Origin: Isoptericola jiangsuensis
Lineage (GTDB): Bacteria; Actinomycetota; Actinomycetes; Actinomycetales; Cellulomonadaceae
Direction: 5' to 3'
Length of the DNA: 64,000 nucleotides
NCBI RefSeq assembly: GCF_002563715.1
Contig: NZ_PDJJ01000001.1
Coordinates: 3,782,001-3,846,000 of the forward strand
The notes beneath the pieces were generated by a model that saw only the letters and a program-made list of their open reading frames with translations, did not search any database and had not been told where the DNA came from. The translations under genes and the position numbers were made by a program. Of the stretch, positions 37,341-46,203 are shown piece after piece (the stretch's first letter is position 1; each line of letters starts with the position of its first letter).

Positions 37341-37955
37341 TCAGGCCGCCGACCGCCCGGCGGGCCGACGACGGTCCCGGCGGACCGCCACCACGGCGGC
37401 CGCCGTCAGCGCCGCGACGGACACCCCGCACACGACGCCCCCGGCGACGGCGAGGCGGTCGAGGTGATCGTCGTCCAGGGCGTCGAGCACGTCGACCCGG
37501 GCCATCACGAGGTCGCCGTCGACCAGGACCTCGAAGGTCCCGCTGTAGGGCCCTCGCACGACCGGCCGCTCCGCCGCGCCGAGCTCCTGACCGAACGAGG
37601 CGTCGGCGAGGTCTGCGGTGGACACCGGCGCACCCTCCAGGGTCCGGCGCAGCGACCCGTCCGGCAGGTCGACGACGGCGCTCACCTGCGCGCCACGGGC
37701 CGACGTCCCGCGCGCGTCGTGGGCGGTGGCGACCGTGCCGTGCTCCGCGAGCCGCTGGGCGTGCCCCACCTGGGTGCCGAACGACCACGCCGCCAGTCCG
37801 CCGAGCACGGCGAGGACCACGCCGAGGACGACCGGCACCAGCACGCGCGCCGGGACCTCCGGCGTCACCGGTGCCGGCACCGCCGCGGCGGGCGGGACGG
37901 GGGTGCGGCGGTCGCGCCGGCGACGGCGCGTGGACGGGGCGGGCACACCGTGCAT
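37341..37955 (-). CDS. Membrane protein with two TM helices (Rv1733c-like layout)
   Basis: 204 residues from ATG 37955; GTG 37946 is an alternative. A basic cytoplasmic start (STRRRRRDRR) precedes a helix (VLVPVVLGVVLAVLGGLAAW), an ~90-residue exported region, and a second helix (VVCGVSVAALTAAAVVAV) with a basic end. The layout resembles mycobacterial Rv1733c-type membrane proteins, but the resemblance is general and the function is unknown. It is convergent with nadE, with 10 bp between the stops. Confidence 0.6.
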   Translation of the reverse strand: MHGVPAPSTRRRRRDRRTPVPPAAAVPAPVTPEVPARVLVPVVLGVVLAVLGGLAAWSFGTQVGHAQRLAEHGTVATAHDARGTSARGAQVSAVVDLPDGSLRRTLEGAPVSTADLADASFGQELGAAERPVVRGPYSGTFEVLVDGDLVMARVDVLDALDDDHLDRLAVAGGVVCGVSVAALTAAAVVAVRRDRRRPAGRSAA

Positions 37956-38024
37956 CCTGTCGGACGGCCGGCCCCGGCGTCGACCAGGCAGGGCGGGACG
38001 GCCCCCGGGTGCAGGATGGAGGCC

Positions 38025-39287
38025 ATGACCTCCACCACGCCCCGCACCCCGGGCACCACCCTGTCCTCCGTCGCCGTCACCGGCGGGTACGTCGTCCCCG
38101 TCGCCGGGGAACCGATCGAGCACGGCACCGTGCTGGTCGTCGACGGCGTCATCACCGCCGTCGGCGCGGACGTCGAGATCCCCGACGGTGTGCGCGTCGT
38201 CGACGCGGGCGGCCGCTGGGTGCTGCCGGGGTTCGTGGAGTCGCACGGGCACGTCGGCATCCACGAGGAGGCCGAGGGCTGGGCGGGCGACGACACCAAC
38301 GAGATGACGAACCCGAACGGCGCGGCGCTGCGCGCGATCGACGCGATCAACGTCGAGGACGAGGGGTTCCGGGACGCGCTCGCGGGCGGCGTGACGTCGG
38401 TCGTGGTGAAGCCGGGCTCCGGCAACCCGATCGGCGGGCAGACCGTCGCGATCAAGACGTGGGGCGGACGCACCGTCGACGAGCAGGTCATCGCCGAGGC
38501 GGTGTCCGTGAAGTCGGCGCTCGGCGAGAACCCGAAGCGCGTGTACGGCGACAAGAAGCAGACCCCGTCGACGCGGCTCGGCGTCGCCAAGGTGATCCGT
38601 GAGGCGTTCGTCGCCGCGCAGGACTACGCCGCCGCCCGGGCGCACGCCGAGGCGGAGGGCAAGCCGTTCACGCGCGACCTCGCCAAGGAGACCCTCGCCC
38701 GCGTGCTCGACGGCGAGCTCGCGTGGGACCAGCACACGCACCGCGCCGACGACATCGCCACGGCGCTGCGCCTCGCCGACGAGTTCGGCTACCGGCTGGT
38801 CATCAACCACGGCACCGACGGCGCGGCGGTGGCCGACGTCCTGGCGGAGCGCGACGTCCCGGTGATCTTCGGGCCGCTGTTCACCGCCCGGTCCAAGGTG
38901 GAGCTGCGCAACCGGTCGATCGCGGCACTGGGCCGGCTCGCGGCGGCCGGGGTGCGGGTCGCGATCACGACCGACCACCCCGTGGTGCCGATCAACTTCC
39001 TCGTGCACCAGGCGTCCCTCGCCGTCAAGGAGGGCCTGGACCCGCGGGTCGCGCTGGAGGCCCTGACCGTGAACCCGGCGGCGTTCCTCGGCCTGGACGA
39101 CCGGATCGGTGCGCTGGAGCCGGGTCGCGACGGCGACGTCGTCGTCTGGTCGGGCGACCCGCTGGACGTGACCTCCCGCGCGGAGCACGTGTTCGTCACC
39201 GGCACCGAGGTGTACACGTGGGACGCGCAGGCCGACGGCGGCCTCGGCGCGGGCCGTGTCGCGGAGCGGTCCGCCCGGTTCGCCTGA
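38025..39287 (+). CDS. Amidohydrolase family protein
   Basis: 420 residues of the metal-dependent amidohydrolase superfamily. Metal-site motifs are VESHGHVGIHEEAEG (HxH type), WDQHTHRADDI, VINHGTDG and the catalytic Asp in AITTDHPVVP. The C-terminal beta-sandwich closes with GRDGDVVVWSGDP. It is closest to the imidazolonepropionase/adenosine-deaminase-like group often encoded alone; the substrate is unknown. CAGGAT (38012-38017) ends 7 nt before ATG 38025, favouring this start over ATG 38016. Confidence 0.82.
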   Translation: MTSTTPRTPGTTLSSVAVTGGYVVPVAGEPIEHGTVLVVDGVITAVGADVEIPDGVRVVDAGGRWVLPGFVESHGHVGIHEEAEGWAGDDTNEMTNPNGAALRAIDAINVEDEGFRDALAGGVTSVVVKPGSGNPIGGQTVAIKTWGGRTVDEQVIAEAVSVKSALGENPKRVYGDKKQTPSTRLGVAKVIREAFVAAQDYAAARAHAEAEGKPFTRDLAKETLARVLDGELAWDQHTHRADDIATALRLADEFGYRLVINHGTDGAAVADVLAERDVPVIFGPLFTARSKVELRNRSIAALGRLAAAGVRVAITTDHPVVPINFLVHQASLAVKEGLDPRVALEALTVNPAAFLGLDDRIGALEPGRDGDVVVWSGDPLDVTSRAEHVFVTGTEVYTWDAQADGGLGAGRVAERSARFA

Positions 39288-39361
39288 CGGGTGCTGTGAG
39301 ACGCCGCACAAACGCCGTCCCAGGTTTGCCTACCTGCGGCGACGCGTTGTCGAATCGTTCC

Positions 39362-39811
39362 ATGCGTACCCTCGTCGCCGCCACCGCGGCACTCTCTGCC
39401 GCCTTCCTGCTCGCCGCCTGTGCCGGACCGGACACCGTCGAGCCGGCAGCGGAGACCTCGGCCACCCCGGAGGCCTCCACGCAGAGCGAGGGCACCGTCG
39501 ACGCACTGACCACGTGCCGCGGCTACTACGACGGCGAGGACCTGTCGATCCACGCCCGCGTGACCCGGTGGACCCCCGCCGTCGCCGAACCGGCGACCGA
39601 GGAGAACGGTGCGGAGCTCGCGATCATCCGGGACCGGATCGACGCGCAGCTGCGCTGGGCCGACGACGAGCCCGCAGCGATCCTGCGGACCGTCCAGGCG
39701 CCGTTCGTCACCGCGATCGAGGGCGGCTCGGCCGAGCCCGCCGACGTCGAGAGCGCCGCGACCGCGCTGGCAGTGCTGTGCGGGGAGACCGGGTACACCG
39801 TCCCGGAGTGA
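39362..39811 (+). CDS. Small lipoprotein
   Basis: 149 residues. The signal peptide MRTLVAATAALSAAFLLAAC ends in a lipobox. The mature part is acidic, begins with a Thr/Glu/Pro-rich linker and contains two further cysteines (TTCRGYYDG and AVLCGETG) likely to form a disulfide. No known domain is recognised. TCGAAT (39350-39355) ends 6 nt before the ATG. Confidence 0.65.
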   Translation: MRTLVAATAALSAAFLLAACAGPDTVEPAAETSATPEASTQSEGTVDALTTCRGYYDGEDLSIHARVTRWTPAVAEPATEENGAELAIIRDRIDAQLRWADDEPAAILRTVQAPFVTAIEGGSAEPADVESAATALAVLCGETGYTVPE

Positions 39812-39815
39812 CCCC

Positions 39816-39875
39816 CACCGGCCTCGGCCGGTGACGGCGGTCCGGTCGGTGGCGCACCGCCACCGGCCGGACCGC
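39816..39875. terminator. Tandem bidirectional terminator hairpins
   Basis: CACCGGCC-tc-GGCCGGTG (39816-39833) is followed by an 18-bp stem GCGGTCCGG..GGTGGCG with loop CAC (39837-39875). The second stem has one T-G wobble. They lie between the convergent lipoprotein and penicillin-binding protein genes. Confidence 0.8.
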
Positions 39876-39917
39876 ACCGCACCCCGCCACCCGGCGGGAC
39901 CCGGAGGACCGAGCCGG

Positions 39918-41951
39918 TCAGCTCCCGGCGAGGAACCGCCCCATCAGCGGGCCCGCCGTCGTCGACCCGTACTCGCCGTCCTCCACGAACACCGCCACCG
40001 CGAGGTCGTCCGCCACGGCGAGCATCCACACGTGCTGACGCGACCCGTCCCCGTACTGGGCCGTGCCCGTCTTCGCCCCGACCACGCCGGGGACGTCCGC
40101 GAGCGCCGACGCGCTGCCCTCCGAGACGACCCCGCTCATGAGGTCCAGCAGCGTCGCCGCCTCCTTCGCCGTCAGCCCCGCGGGCGTGCCCTGCGGCGTC
40201 GTGTCCTCGGCCTCCGCCTCGGCCGACGCGGACGGGCTCCCCGACGGGCTCGCCGACGGCGCCGCGGCGGCGTCGGGCGCACCGCCCACGACCTCCCGCA
40301 CGAGTCGCGGCTCCACGCGCTCCCCCGCGGCGACGCTCGCCGCCACGGTCGCCATCCCCAGCGGTGACGCCAGGACGGTGCCCTGGCCGATCGCGGCCTC
40401 GGCGCGGGCCGTCTTCCCGTCGAGGTCGGTCGGCACGTCGCCGCCGAACGACGCCACGCCGGTGTCGGGGCCCGGCACGAGCCCGAGGTCCGCGGCGGCC
40501 GATGCGACGTCCTGCGGGTCGACGTCCGCCATCGCGCCGATGAACGCCGTGTTGCAGGAGTGCGCGAACGCCGTCGCCAGCGGCACCTTCCCCGTCGCGG
40601 ACGACGGGTAGCCCGGCACGTTCTCGTAGGTGCGGCCGTCCACCGTGAGCGTCTCGGGGCACTGCACGGTGTCCTGCGGCGTGGTGCCCGACCGCAGGAG
40701 CGCCAAGGCGTCCACCACCTTGAACGTCGAACCCGGCGCGTACTGGCCGAGCGTCGCCGTCGACCAGCCCTCGCTGCCGGGGCCGCTCGCCGCCGCCAGG
40801 ACGTCACCGGTGGAGGGCCGGATCGCGACGATCGCGCTCGCCGGCTCCACGTCGGCCAGCACCTTCTCCGCGCGCTCCTGCAGCTCCGGGTCGAACGACG
40901 TCGCGATGTCGGCACCGTCCACCGGCTCGACGCGGAACAGCTCGGTGGGCTCCTCGCCGGCGTCGGCGTCCTGCTCCGACGGCACCCGCTGCACCACGAG
41001 GCCGGGGGCGCCGCGCAGGGCCTCGTCGTAGGCGGCCTGCAGGCCGGACAGCCCGACGACGTCCCCCGTGGCCACCGCGCCGTCGGAGGCCTCGATGATC
41101 TCGGCGGTCGCCGGTCCGGACCGGCCCAGGACCTCACGGGCGAACGTCGACGTCGGGGCGAGCTCCAGGGTGTCCGCGACGACGTTGACCCCGTCCAGCG
41201 ACCGGGCGTCCTCCGCGGTGAAGTTCACGCCCGGGTTCTTCTGCCGGATGGTGATCGCCTCGACGAACGCCTTGTCACCCGCCGCCTCGACGCGGGCCGC
41301 GTAGTCGTCCAGGTCGAGACCCACCACCATCGCGAGCCGGCGCGCCTGCGCGTCCCACGTGTCGGCCGTGCCGAACGTCTTGTCGATGCCGATGCGCCAC
41401 ACGTCGCGCTCGGTGACGAGGGGCTCGTCGTGGACGTCGAGGACGTCACCGCGGTCGGGGGCGACCGTGTCCACGTCGAGGCGCTCGCCCGCACGCAGGT
41501 CCGGCGCGACGAGCTCCGGCTCCCAGCGGACCTCCCACGACGGGCCCGCGTCCGACCCGTCCGGCGGCTCGACCTGCTCGAGCGACGTCGTCGTGGAGTA
41601 CTCCCAGGCGTCCTGCGCGGTGAGCGGCCACGACCAGGCCAGGGAGACCTCCGCGGTGCGGGGCTCGGCGTCCTCGTCGACCGTCACCTGCGACACCGCG
41701 ACGGTCGGCGCCCGGCCCGCCCGCTCGGCGGCCGCGCGCAGCGGCTCGGTGACCTCGGTGAGGTGGGTCTGCGGGTCCGCGCCGGTGTCGGTGACCAGCA
41801 CGACGCCGCCCAGGTCGCCGGACGCCAGCCCGGCCGCGAGGTCGTCCGCGGCGTCCTGGGCCGTCGGCCCGTCGGGCCCCGTGCACGCCGAGGCGGCGAG
41901 CACGACAGGCAGGAGAAGGGTGGTCACGGTCACTGCTGTCCGTCGGCGCAC
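39918..41951 (-). CDS. Penicillin-binding protein, lipoprotein with MecA_N-like domain
   Basis: 677 residues from GTG 41951. The signal peptide ends in the lipobox VLAASAC, so the enzyme is lipid-anchored rather than membrane-spanning. Residues about 30-145 form an NTF2-like MecA_N domain, followed by a dimerisation/linker region and the transpeptidase domain with S408-T-F-K411, SCN in FAHSCNTAFIG and K627-T-G-T. This is the class B, PBP2a/PBP3-like arrangement that cross-links peptidoglycan. A Ser/Pro/Glu-rich insertion (PSASPSGSPSASAEAEAE) sits in the transpeptidase domain. TAGCCT (41963-41958) ends 6 nt before the GTG. Confidence 0.88.
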   Translation of the reverse strand: MRRRTAVTVTTLLLPVVLAASACTGPDGPTAQDAADDLAAGLASGDLGGVVLVTDTGADPQTHLTEVTEPLRAAAERAGRAPTVAVSQVTVDEDAEPRTAEVSLAWSWPLTAQDAWEYSTTTSLEQVEPPDGSDAGPSWEVRWEPELVAPDLRAGERLDVDTVAPDRGDVLDVHDEPLVTERDVWRIGIDKTFGTADTWDAQARRLAMVVGLDLDDYAARVEAAGDKAFVEAITIRQKNPGVNFTAEDARSLDGVNVVADTLELAPTSTFAREVLGRSGPATAEIIEASDGAVATGDVVGLSGLQAAYDEALRGAPGLVVQRVPSEQDADAGEEPTELFRVEPVDGADIATSFDPELQERAEKVLADVEPASAIVAIRPSTGDVLAAASGPGSEGWSTATLGQYAPGSTFKVVDALALLRSGTTPQDTVQCPETLTVDGRTYENVPGYPSSATGKVPLATAFAHSCNTAFIGAMADVDPQDVASAAADLGLVPGPDTGVASFGGDVPTDLDGKTARAEAAIGQGTVLASPLGMATVAASVAAGERVEPRLVREVVGGAPDAAAAPSASPSGSPSASAEAEAEDTTPQGTPAGLTAKEAATLLDLMSGVVSEGSASALADVPGVVGAKTGTAQYGDGSRQHVWMLAVADDLAVAVFVEDGEYGSTTAGPLMGRFLAGS

Positions 41952-41988
41952 CTGGCGAGGCTAGCGCTTCCTCTGGCACGCTGAAAGG
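41952..41988. promoter_or_regulatory. Divergent promoters of two peptidoglycan genes
   Basis: Only 37 bp separate the GTG of the penicillin-binding protein and the GTG of the VanY-type carboxypeptidase. TAGCCT (41963-41958, minus) and CACGCT (41977-41982, plus) each end 6 nt before a start codon. The arrangement implies co-expression of a transpeptidase and a trimming carboxypeptidase. Confidence 0.45.
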
Positions 41989-43062
41989 GTGCCACTCCCC
42001 CGCCGCGCCACGTCGAGGTCGCGCACCGCCGGCACGTCCGCGCTGCTCGCGGTCCTCCTCGTCGCGCCCGTGGCGAGCCTCGTGACGGCCCCGGGCAGCG
42101 GCCGCGCCGACCCCGTCAGCACGGTGACGCCCCTGCCGTCCTCGTCGCCGGCGGCCCTGTCGTCGTCGGCCCCGACACCCCCTCCGGCACCGCGCGGCAG
42201 CACCCTCGTCGGCTGGGACCCCGCCCGCGAGGGCGTCGTCGGGGAGCCGCTGACCGACCTGGTCGTCGTCGCCCCCGCCCGCGGCCGCACCGCCGAGGTG
42301 CAGCAGCAGGTCGACGGCGCCTGGGTCACCCGCGCCACGGCCACGCTCGACGACGCCCCGGTCGACCTCGTCCGCGTCACCCTCCCCGAACGGTGGTCCG
42401 ACGCGGCGACCACGGTGTGGCGGCTCCACCTGCCCGCGACGCCCGACGCCGCCGCCGTCACGAGCGACGAGCAGCACGTCACGGCCCGCTGGCCCCTGCG
42501 CACCGACCCGGCCGACCCGACGGTGCTCGTCAACAAGGAGCACCCCGTCGAGCCCGCACGGTGGCGACCGCACCGCCTCGTCGTCCCGCGCAACGCCGGG
42601 GCGGCGCAGCGCGTGGGTCTGCAACCGGAGGCCGCGGCCGCCATGGAGGAGCTCGCGGCCGCCGCCCGGCGCGCCACGGGCCACCGGCTCGTCATGGTGT
42701 CCGCCTACCGCTCGGCCGCCTACCAGGAGCGGCTGTTCGACCGGTACGCACGCCAGCACGGCCGCGGGGCCGCCGAGCGGTTCTCCGCCCACGCCGGCGA
42801 GTCCGAGCACCAGACCGGCTGGGCCGCCGACGTCACCGAGGACCGGACCACCTTCACGCGGTTCGGGGGCACCGCGACCTCCGACTGGGTCGCGGCGAAC
42901 GCCTGGCGGCACGGCTGGGTGGTCCGCTACACCCCCGGCGCCGAGGACGTCACCGGCTACGAGCCGGAACCCTGGCACCTGCGCTACGTCGGCCCCGACC
43001 TCGCGGCCTGGCTGCACGCCACCGGCCTCACCCTGGAGGAGGCCGTGGGCGTCGCCGGCTGA
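41989..43062 (+). CDS. D-alanyl-D-alanine carboxypeptidase, VanY/M15B family
   Basis: 357 residues. A signal peptide (LLAVLLVAPVASLVTA) is followed by a Ser/Pro linker, a ~110-residue beta-rich region and the M15 peptidase domain from about residue 200. The zinc-site motifs are MVSAYRSAAYQERLF, ESEHQTGWAADVTE (His and Asp ligands) and PEPWHLRYVG (catalytic Glu and His ligand). It removes the terminal D-Ala of peptidoglycan stem peptides outside the membrane. No vanR/S/H genes are nearby, so it is a housekeeping cell-wall enzyme and not a glycopeptide-resistance cluster. Confidence 0.88.
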   Translation: MPLPRRATSRSRTAGTSALLAVLLVAPVASLVTAPGSGRADPVSTVTPLPSSSPAALSSSAPTPPPAPRGSTLVGWDPAREGVVGEPLTDLVVVAPARGRTAEVQQQVDGAWVTRATATLDDAPVDLVRVTLPERWSDAATTVWRLHLPATPDAAAVTSDEQHVTARWPLRTDPADPTVLVNKEHPVEPARWRPHRLVVPRNAGAAQRVGLQPEAAAAMEELAAAARRATGHRLVMVSAYRSAAYQERLFDRYARQHGRGAAERFSAHAGESEHQTGWAADVTEDRTTFTRFGGTATSDWVAANAWRHGWVVRYTPGAEDVTGYEPEPWHLRYVGPDLAAWLHATGLTLEEAVGVAG

Positions 43063-43086
43063 CCCCCTCGCCACCCGCCCGGGGCG

Positions 43087-43707
43087 TCAGAGCATGCCGC
43101 GCTCGCGCGCCGCCGCCGCGGCCTCGGTGCGGGACCGCGTGCCCAGCTTGGTGTTGACGTGCGCCAGGTGGGACTTCACGGTGGCCACCGACACGAACAG
43201 CTCGCGGGCGATGGCCTCGTTCGACCGGCCCGCCACGACGAGCCGCAGCACCTCCAGCTCCCGGGCCGTCGGTTGCTCGGCGGGGGTGCGCATGCGGCCC
43301 ACGAGCCGGCGCTGCACCGCCTCGCCCAGGGCGACCTCGCCCGCCGCGGCCGACCGGACGGCGCGCGCCAGCTCGTCGGTCGACGCGTCCTTGAGGAGGT
43401 AGCCGGTCGCCCCCGCCTCGATCGCGGCGAGGATGTCGGCGTCCGTGCCGTAGGTCGTGACGACCAGCACCGGGACGCCGTGCCGTGCCGTGACGGTGCC
43501 CGTCGCGGCCGCGCCGCCGAGCCGCCCCTCGCCGAACTGCAGGTCGAGGAGCACCACGTCGCCACGCCCGCCGGCGTCGAGCCAGCGCAGCAGCTCCTCC
43601 GCGGTCGCGGCCTCGTGGACGACCCGCATGTCCGGCTGGCCGTCGACCACCGCGCGCAGCCCCGCACGGACCACCGGGTGGTCGTCGGCCAGCACCACGT
43701 CGATCAT
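43087..43707 (-). CDS. LuxR-family response regulator
   Basis: 206 residues. The receiver domain has the acidic pair and phosphoacceptor Asp in VVLADDHPVVRAG and VVLLDLQFGEG, the Thr in VLVVTTYGTDAD and the Lys in LLKDASTDEL. The C-terminal NarL/FixJ helix-turn-helix is PTARELEVLRLVVAGRSNEAIARELFVSVATVKSHL. ATG overlaps the kinase stop (ATGA), so kinase and regulator are translated together. It probably controls the adjacent ABC exporter at 45091. Confidence 0.9.
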   Translation of the reverse strand: MIDVVLADDHPVVRAGLRAVVDGQPDMRVVHEAATAEELLRWLDAGGRGDVVLLDLQFGEGRLGGAAATGTVTARHGVPVLVVTTYGTDADILAAIEAGATGYLLKDASTDELARAVRSAAAGEVALGEAVQRRLVGRMRTPAEQPTARELEVLRLVVAGRSNEAIARELFVSVATVKSHLAHVNTKLGTRSRTEAAAAARERGML

Positions 43708-44930
43708 CGGTCCTCCTGACCGTCCCCGGCCGGCAGGGTCACCGCGACCGCGGTCCCGCCGCCGGGTCTGCTCTCCAGCGCGAGCGTCCCCCCGAGCTCG
43801 GCTGCCCGCGCACGGATCGCGGGCAGCCCGAACCCGCGCCCGGGACGGTCCTCGACGTGCGCCGGGTCGAACCCCACGCCGTCGTCCACCACGTCCAGCG
43901 TGACCGTGCCGGGGTCGTAGGTGACGGTCACGCGGGCGCGGGACGCGGCGGCGTGCTCGACGACGTTCGCGAGCGCCGACTGGGCGACGCGGAGCAGCGC
44001 CGTCTCCACCGGCACGGGCAGGGCGCGCACCGGTCCGGACGTCACGACCGACACGTCCGGGGGGTCGCCCGCGGCCGAGCGGGCCGCCGTCTCGGCCGCA
44101 CGCCGCAGCGCCGCGGGCAGGGTGGTGCGTTCCAGGTCGCCCGGCGTGAGGTCCTGCACCACCCGGCGGGCCTCGGCGAGCCCGTCGCGCGCGGCGTGCC
44201 GCGCCTGGTCGACCAGGGTCCGCGCGCGGTCGTCGCCGGTGCCGACGGCGTCGTCGGCGGCCCGCAGCAGCAGCTCGATCGCGGACAGCGACTGCGCGAG
44301 CGTGTCGTGGATGTCGCGGGCCAGGCGGGCCCGCTCGTCGGTGACGGCCCGCTCACGCTCCGCCTGCGCGAGGTGGCGGCGCGCCCGGGTCAGCTCGTCC
44401 ACGGTCCGCTGCCGGGACCGGGACTCGCGCACGAACGCCTCGATGCCGAGCACGACGCCGATCGCGACCGCGCCGCCGAGCACCGGCCCCAGGACGAAGC
44501 CCGTCCACGGGTCGCCCGGCCCGGCCTGCGCCGTCAGGCCGTCGACGACCGCGAGCACCGTCGTGACGGCCACCGCGACGACGCCGCGGTGCGGCCCCAG
44601 CACGTGCATCTGGAGGAGCATCAGCGGGAACGCGAGCCACAGCGCCGCCGGGGACACGACCAGCAGCACCAGCCAGGCCGCGACCAGCGCGGCGACCCAG
44701 GCGACGTCCGGCCACCACGCGCCCCGCCGCCGTTCCCCCGGCAGGCCGTGCACGTCCAGGGCGACACGCCCCCACCCGTAGAGCGCCGCCAGCGCCACCG
44801 CCGTCGGCACCGCGACCGCCCCGGCACCCGCGGGCGCCTGGACCACCGCGACCACGAGCAGCGCGGTCAGGAGCACGTCGAGCCCCAGGGCCAGGCCGCG
44901 CGCGGCCGAGAGCTCGGGATGGCGGATCAC
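43704..44930 (-). CDS. Sensor histidine kinase (NarL/DesK type)
   Basis: 408 residues from GTG 44930, after TACGGT (44942-44937) with a 6-nt gap. Five to six N-terminal helices form the sensor (AWVAALVAAWLVLLVVSPAAL and neighbours). They are followed by a HisKA_3 dimerisation helix with the phospho-histidine in RLARDIHDTLAQSLSAIEL, and an HATPase_c domain with VDDGVGFDPAHV and GFGLPAIRARAAELGG. The membrane-embedded sensor without an extracellular loop fits envelope-stress sensing. Confidence 0.88.
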   Translation of the reverse strand: MIRHPELSAARGLALGLDVLLTALLVVAVVQAPAGAGAVAVPTAVALAALYGWGRVALDVHGLPGERRRGAWWPDVAWVAALVAAWLVLLVVSPAALWLAFPLMLLQMHVLGPHRGVVAVAVTTVLAVVDGLTAQAGPGDPWTGFVLGPVLGGAVAIGVVLGIEAFVRESRSRQRTVDELTRARRHLAQAERERAVTDERARLARDIHDTLAQSLSAIELLLRAADDAVGTGDDRARTLVDQARHAARDGLAEARRVVQDLTPGDLERTTLPAALRRAAETAARSAAGDPPDVSVVTSGPVRALPVPVETALLRVAQSALANVVEHAAASRARVTVTYDPGTVTLDVVDDGVGFDPAHVEDRPGRGFGLPAIRARAAELGGTLALESRPGGGTAVAVTLPAGDGQEDR

Positions 44931-45090
44931 CCGTCCACCGTAGCCAGCGGGCGGCCGGCCGCATCGTCCGAAAGGTGGAGCGCGGCGGCCGTCCTTCGGC
45001 CGCACCGGATCACCCGGGGACGTGATGACCGCGAACGCCCCGCCGCGGAGGCTGGAGGACGTCATCGACCACCCCCACCGGAGGTACCCC

Positions 45091-46182
45091 GTGTTCGTCG
45101 CGCTCCGCGACCTGCGCCACGCCCGAGGACGCTTCGCCCTCATGGCCGTGGTCCTCGTCCTCGTCACGTTCCTCGTGACCTTCCTGGCCTCGCTCACCGC
45201 GGGCCTGGCCCGCGAGTCCACCTCGGCCGTGACCGAGCTGCCCGCCGACCACCTCGCGTTCTCCCTGCCCGCCCCGGGCGACCGGCCCGACTTCACCGCC
45301 TCCCGTGTCACCCCGGACCAGGTGGACGGCTGGGCACGGGTCGCCGGGGTCCGGGACGCGTCTCCCCTGGGCGTCGCCACGACCCGCGCCACCGGCGGTA
45401 CCACCGCGGCCGTCACGGTGCTCGGCGTCCCGCCCGGCAGCGGGCTCCTGCCCGCCGGCACCGCCGACCCCGCACCCGGCGAGGTCGTCCTCACCGCCGC
45501 GGCCGCCGACGCCCTCGCCGCGCACCCCGGCGACACGATCACCCTCGGCGGGACCGCCATGACGGTCGCGGCCGGCACCGCCCCGGACGCGTCGTTCTCC
45601 CACACGCCGGTCGTGTGGACCTCCCTGGACGACTGGCAGGCCGCCGGCGCCCGCGGCACCCCCGGCGACGCCCCGGTCGCGACCGTCGTCGCGCTCACCA
45701 CCGACGGCCCCGACCCCGCCACGCTCGACGCCGCCGACCACGACCTCGGCACCACCACGGTCACGACGTCCGCCGCGCGCGGCGCCGTCCCGTCGTTCGC
45801 CGGGGAGAACACGTCGCTCACCACCATGCAGGGCTTCCTGCTCGTCATCTCCGCGCTCGTCGTCGGCGCGTTCTTCTCCGTGTGGACCGTCTCGCGCGCC
45901 GGCGACGTCGCCGTGCTCAAGGCCCTCGGCGCGTCCACCGGGTACCTGCTGCGCGACGCCCTCGGCCAGGCCGCCGTCCTGCTGGCCGGCGGGGTCACGC
46001 TCGGCACCGTCCTCGCCGCGGCCGCCGCCACCGTGCTGCCCGCCGCCGTGCCCGTCGTCGTCACACCCGCCACCACCCTGGTGCCCGCCGCGGCCCTCGT
46101 CCTGCTCGGCCTCGCCGGCGCGGCCGTCTCCGTCGCGCGCATCACCCGCATCGACCCGCACGCGGCCCTCGCCGCCCGCTGA
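45091..46182 (+). CDS. FtsX-like ABC transporter permease
   Basis: 363 residues from GTG 45091, which has GGAGG six bases upstream and gives the family start VFVALRDLRHARGRFALM; the open frame back to 45022 is leader. The four-helix FtsX/MacB topology is seen: one N-terminal helix (LMAVVLVLVTFLVTFLASL), a ~230-residue exported domain, and three C-terminal helices. It pairs with the ATPase at 46204 to form a DevC/MacB-type exporter. It is divergent from the kinase gene. Confidence 0.83.
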   Translation: MFVALRDLRHARGRFALMAVVLVLVTFLVTFLASLTAGLARESTSAVTELPADHLAFSLPAPGDRPDFTASRVTPDQVDGWARVAGVRDASPLGVATTRATGGTTAAVTVLGVPPGSGLLPAGTADPAPGEVVLTAAAADALAAHPGDTITLGGTAMTVAAGTAPDASFSHTPVVWTSLDDWQAAGARGTPGDAPVATVVALTTDGPDPATLDAADHDLGTTTVTTSAARGAVPSFAGENTSLTTMQGFLLVISALVVGAFFSVWTVSRAGDVAVLKALGASTGYLLRDALGQAAVLLAGGVTLGTVLAAAAATVLPAAVPVVVTPATTLVPAAALVLLGLAGAAVSVARITRIDPHAALAAR

Positions 46183-46203
46183 GCACACCCCCGAAGGAGA
46201 CCC

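Noticed and set aside
41989-43707. Vancomycin-resistance cluster (vanY next to a two-component system)
   Set aside because: VanH, VanA/B-type ligase and VanX are absent, the response regulator is NarL-type instead of the OmpR-type VanR, and the carboxypeptidase pairs divergently with a penicillin-binding protein.
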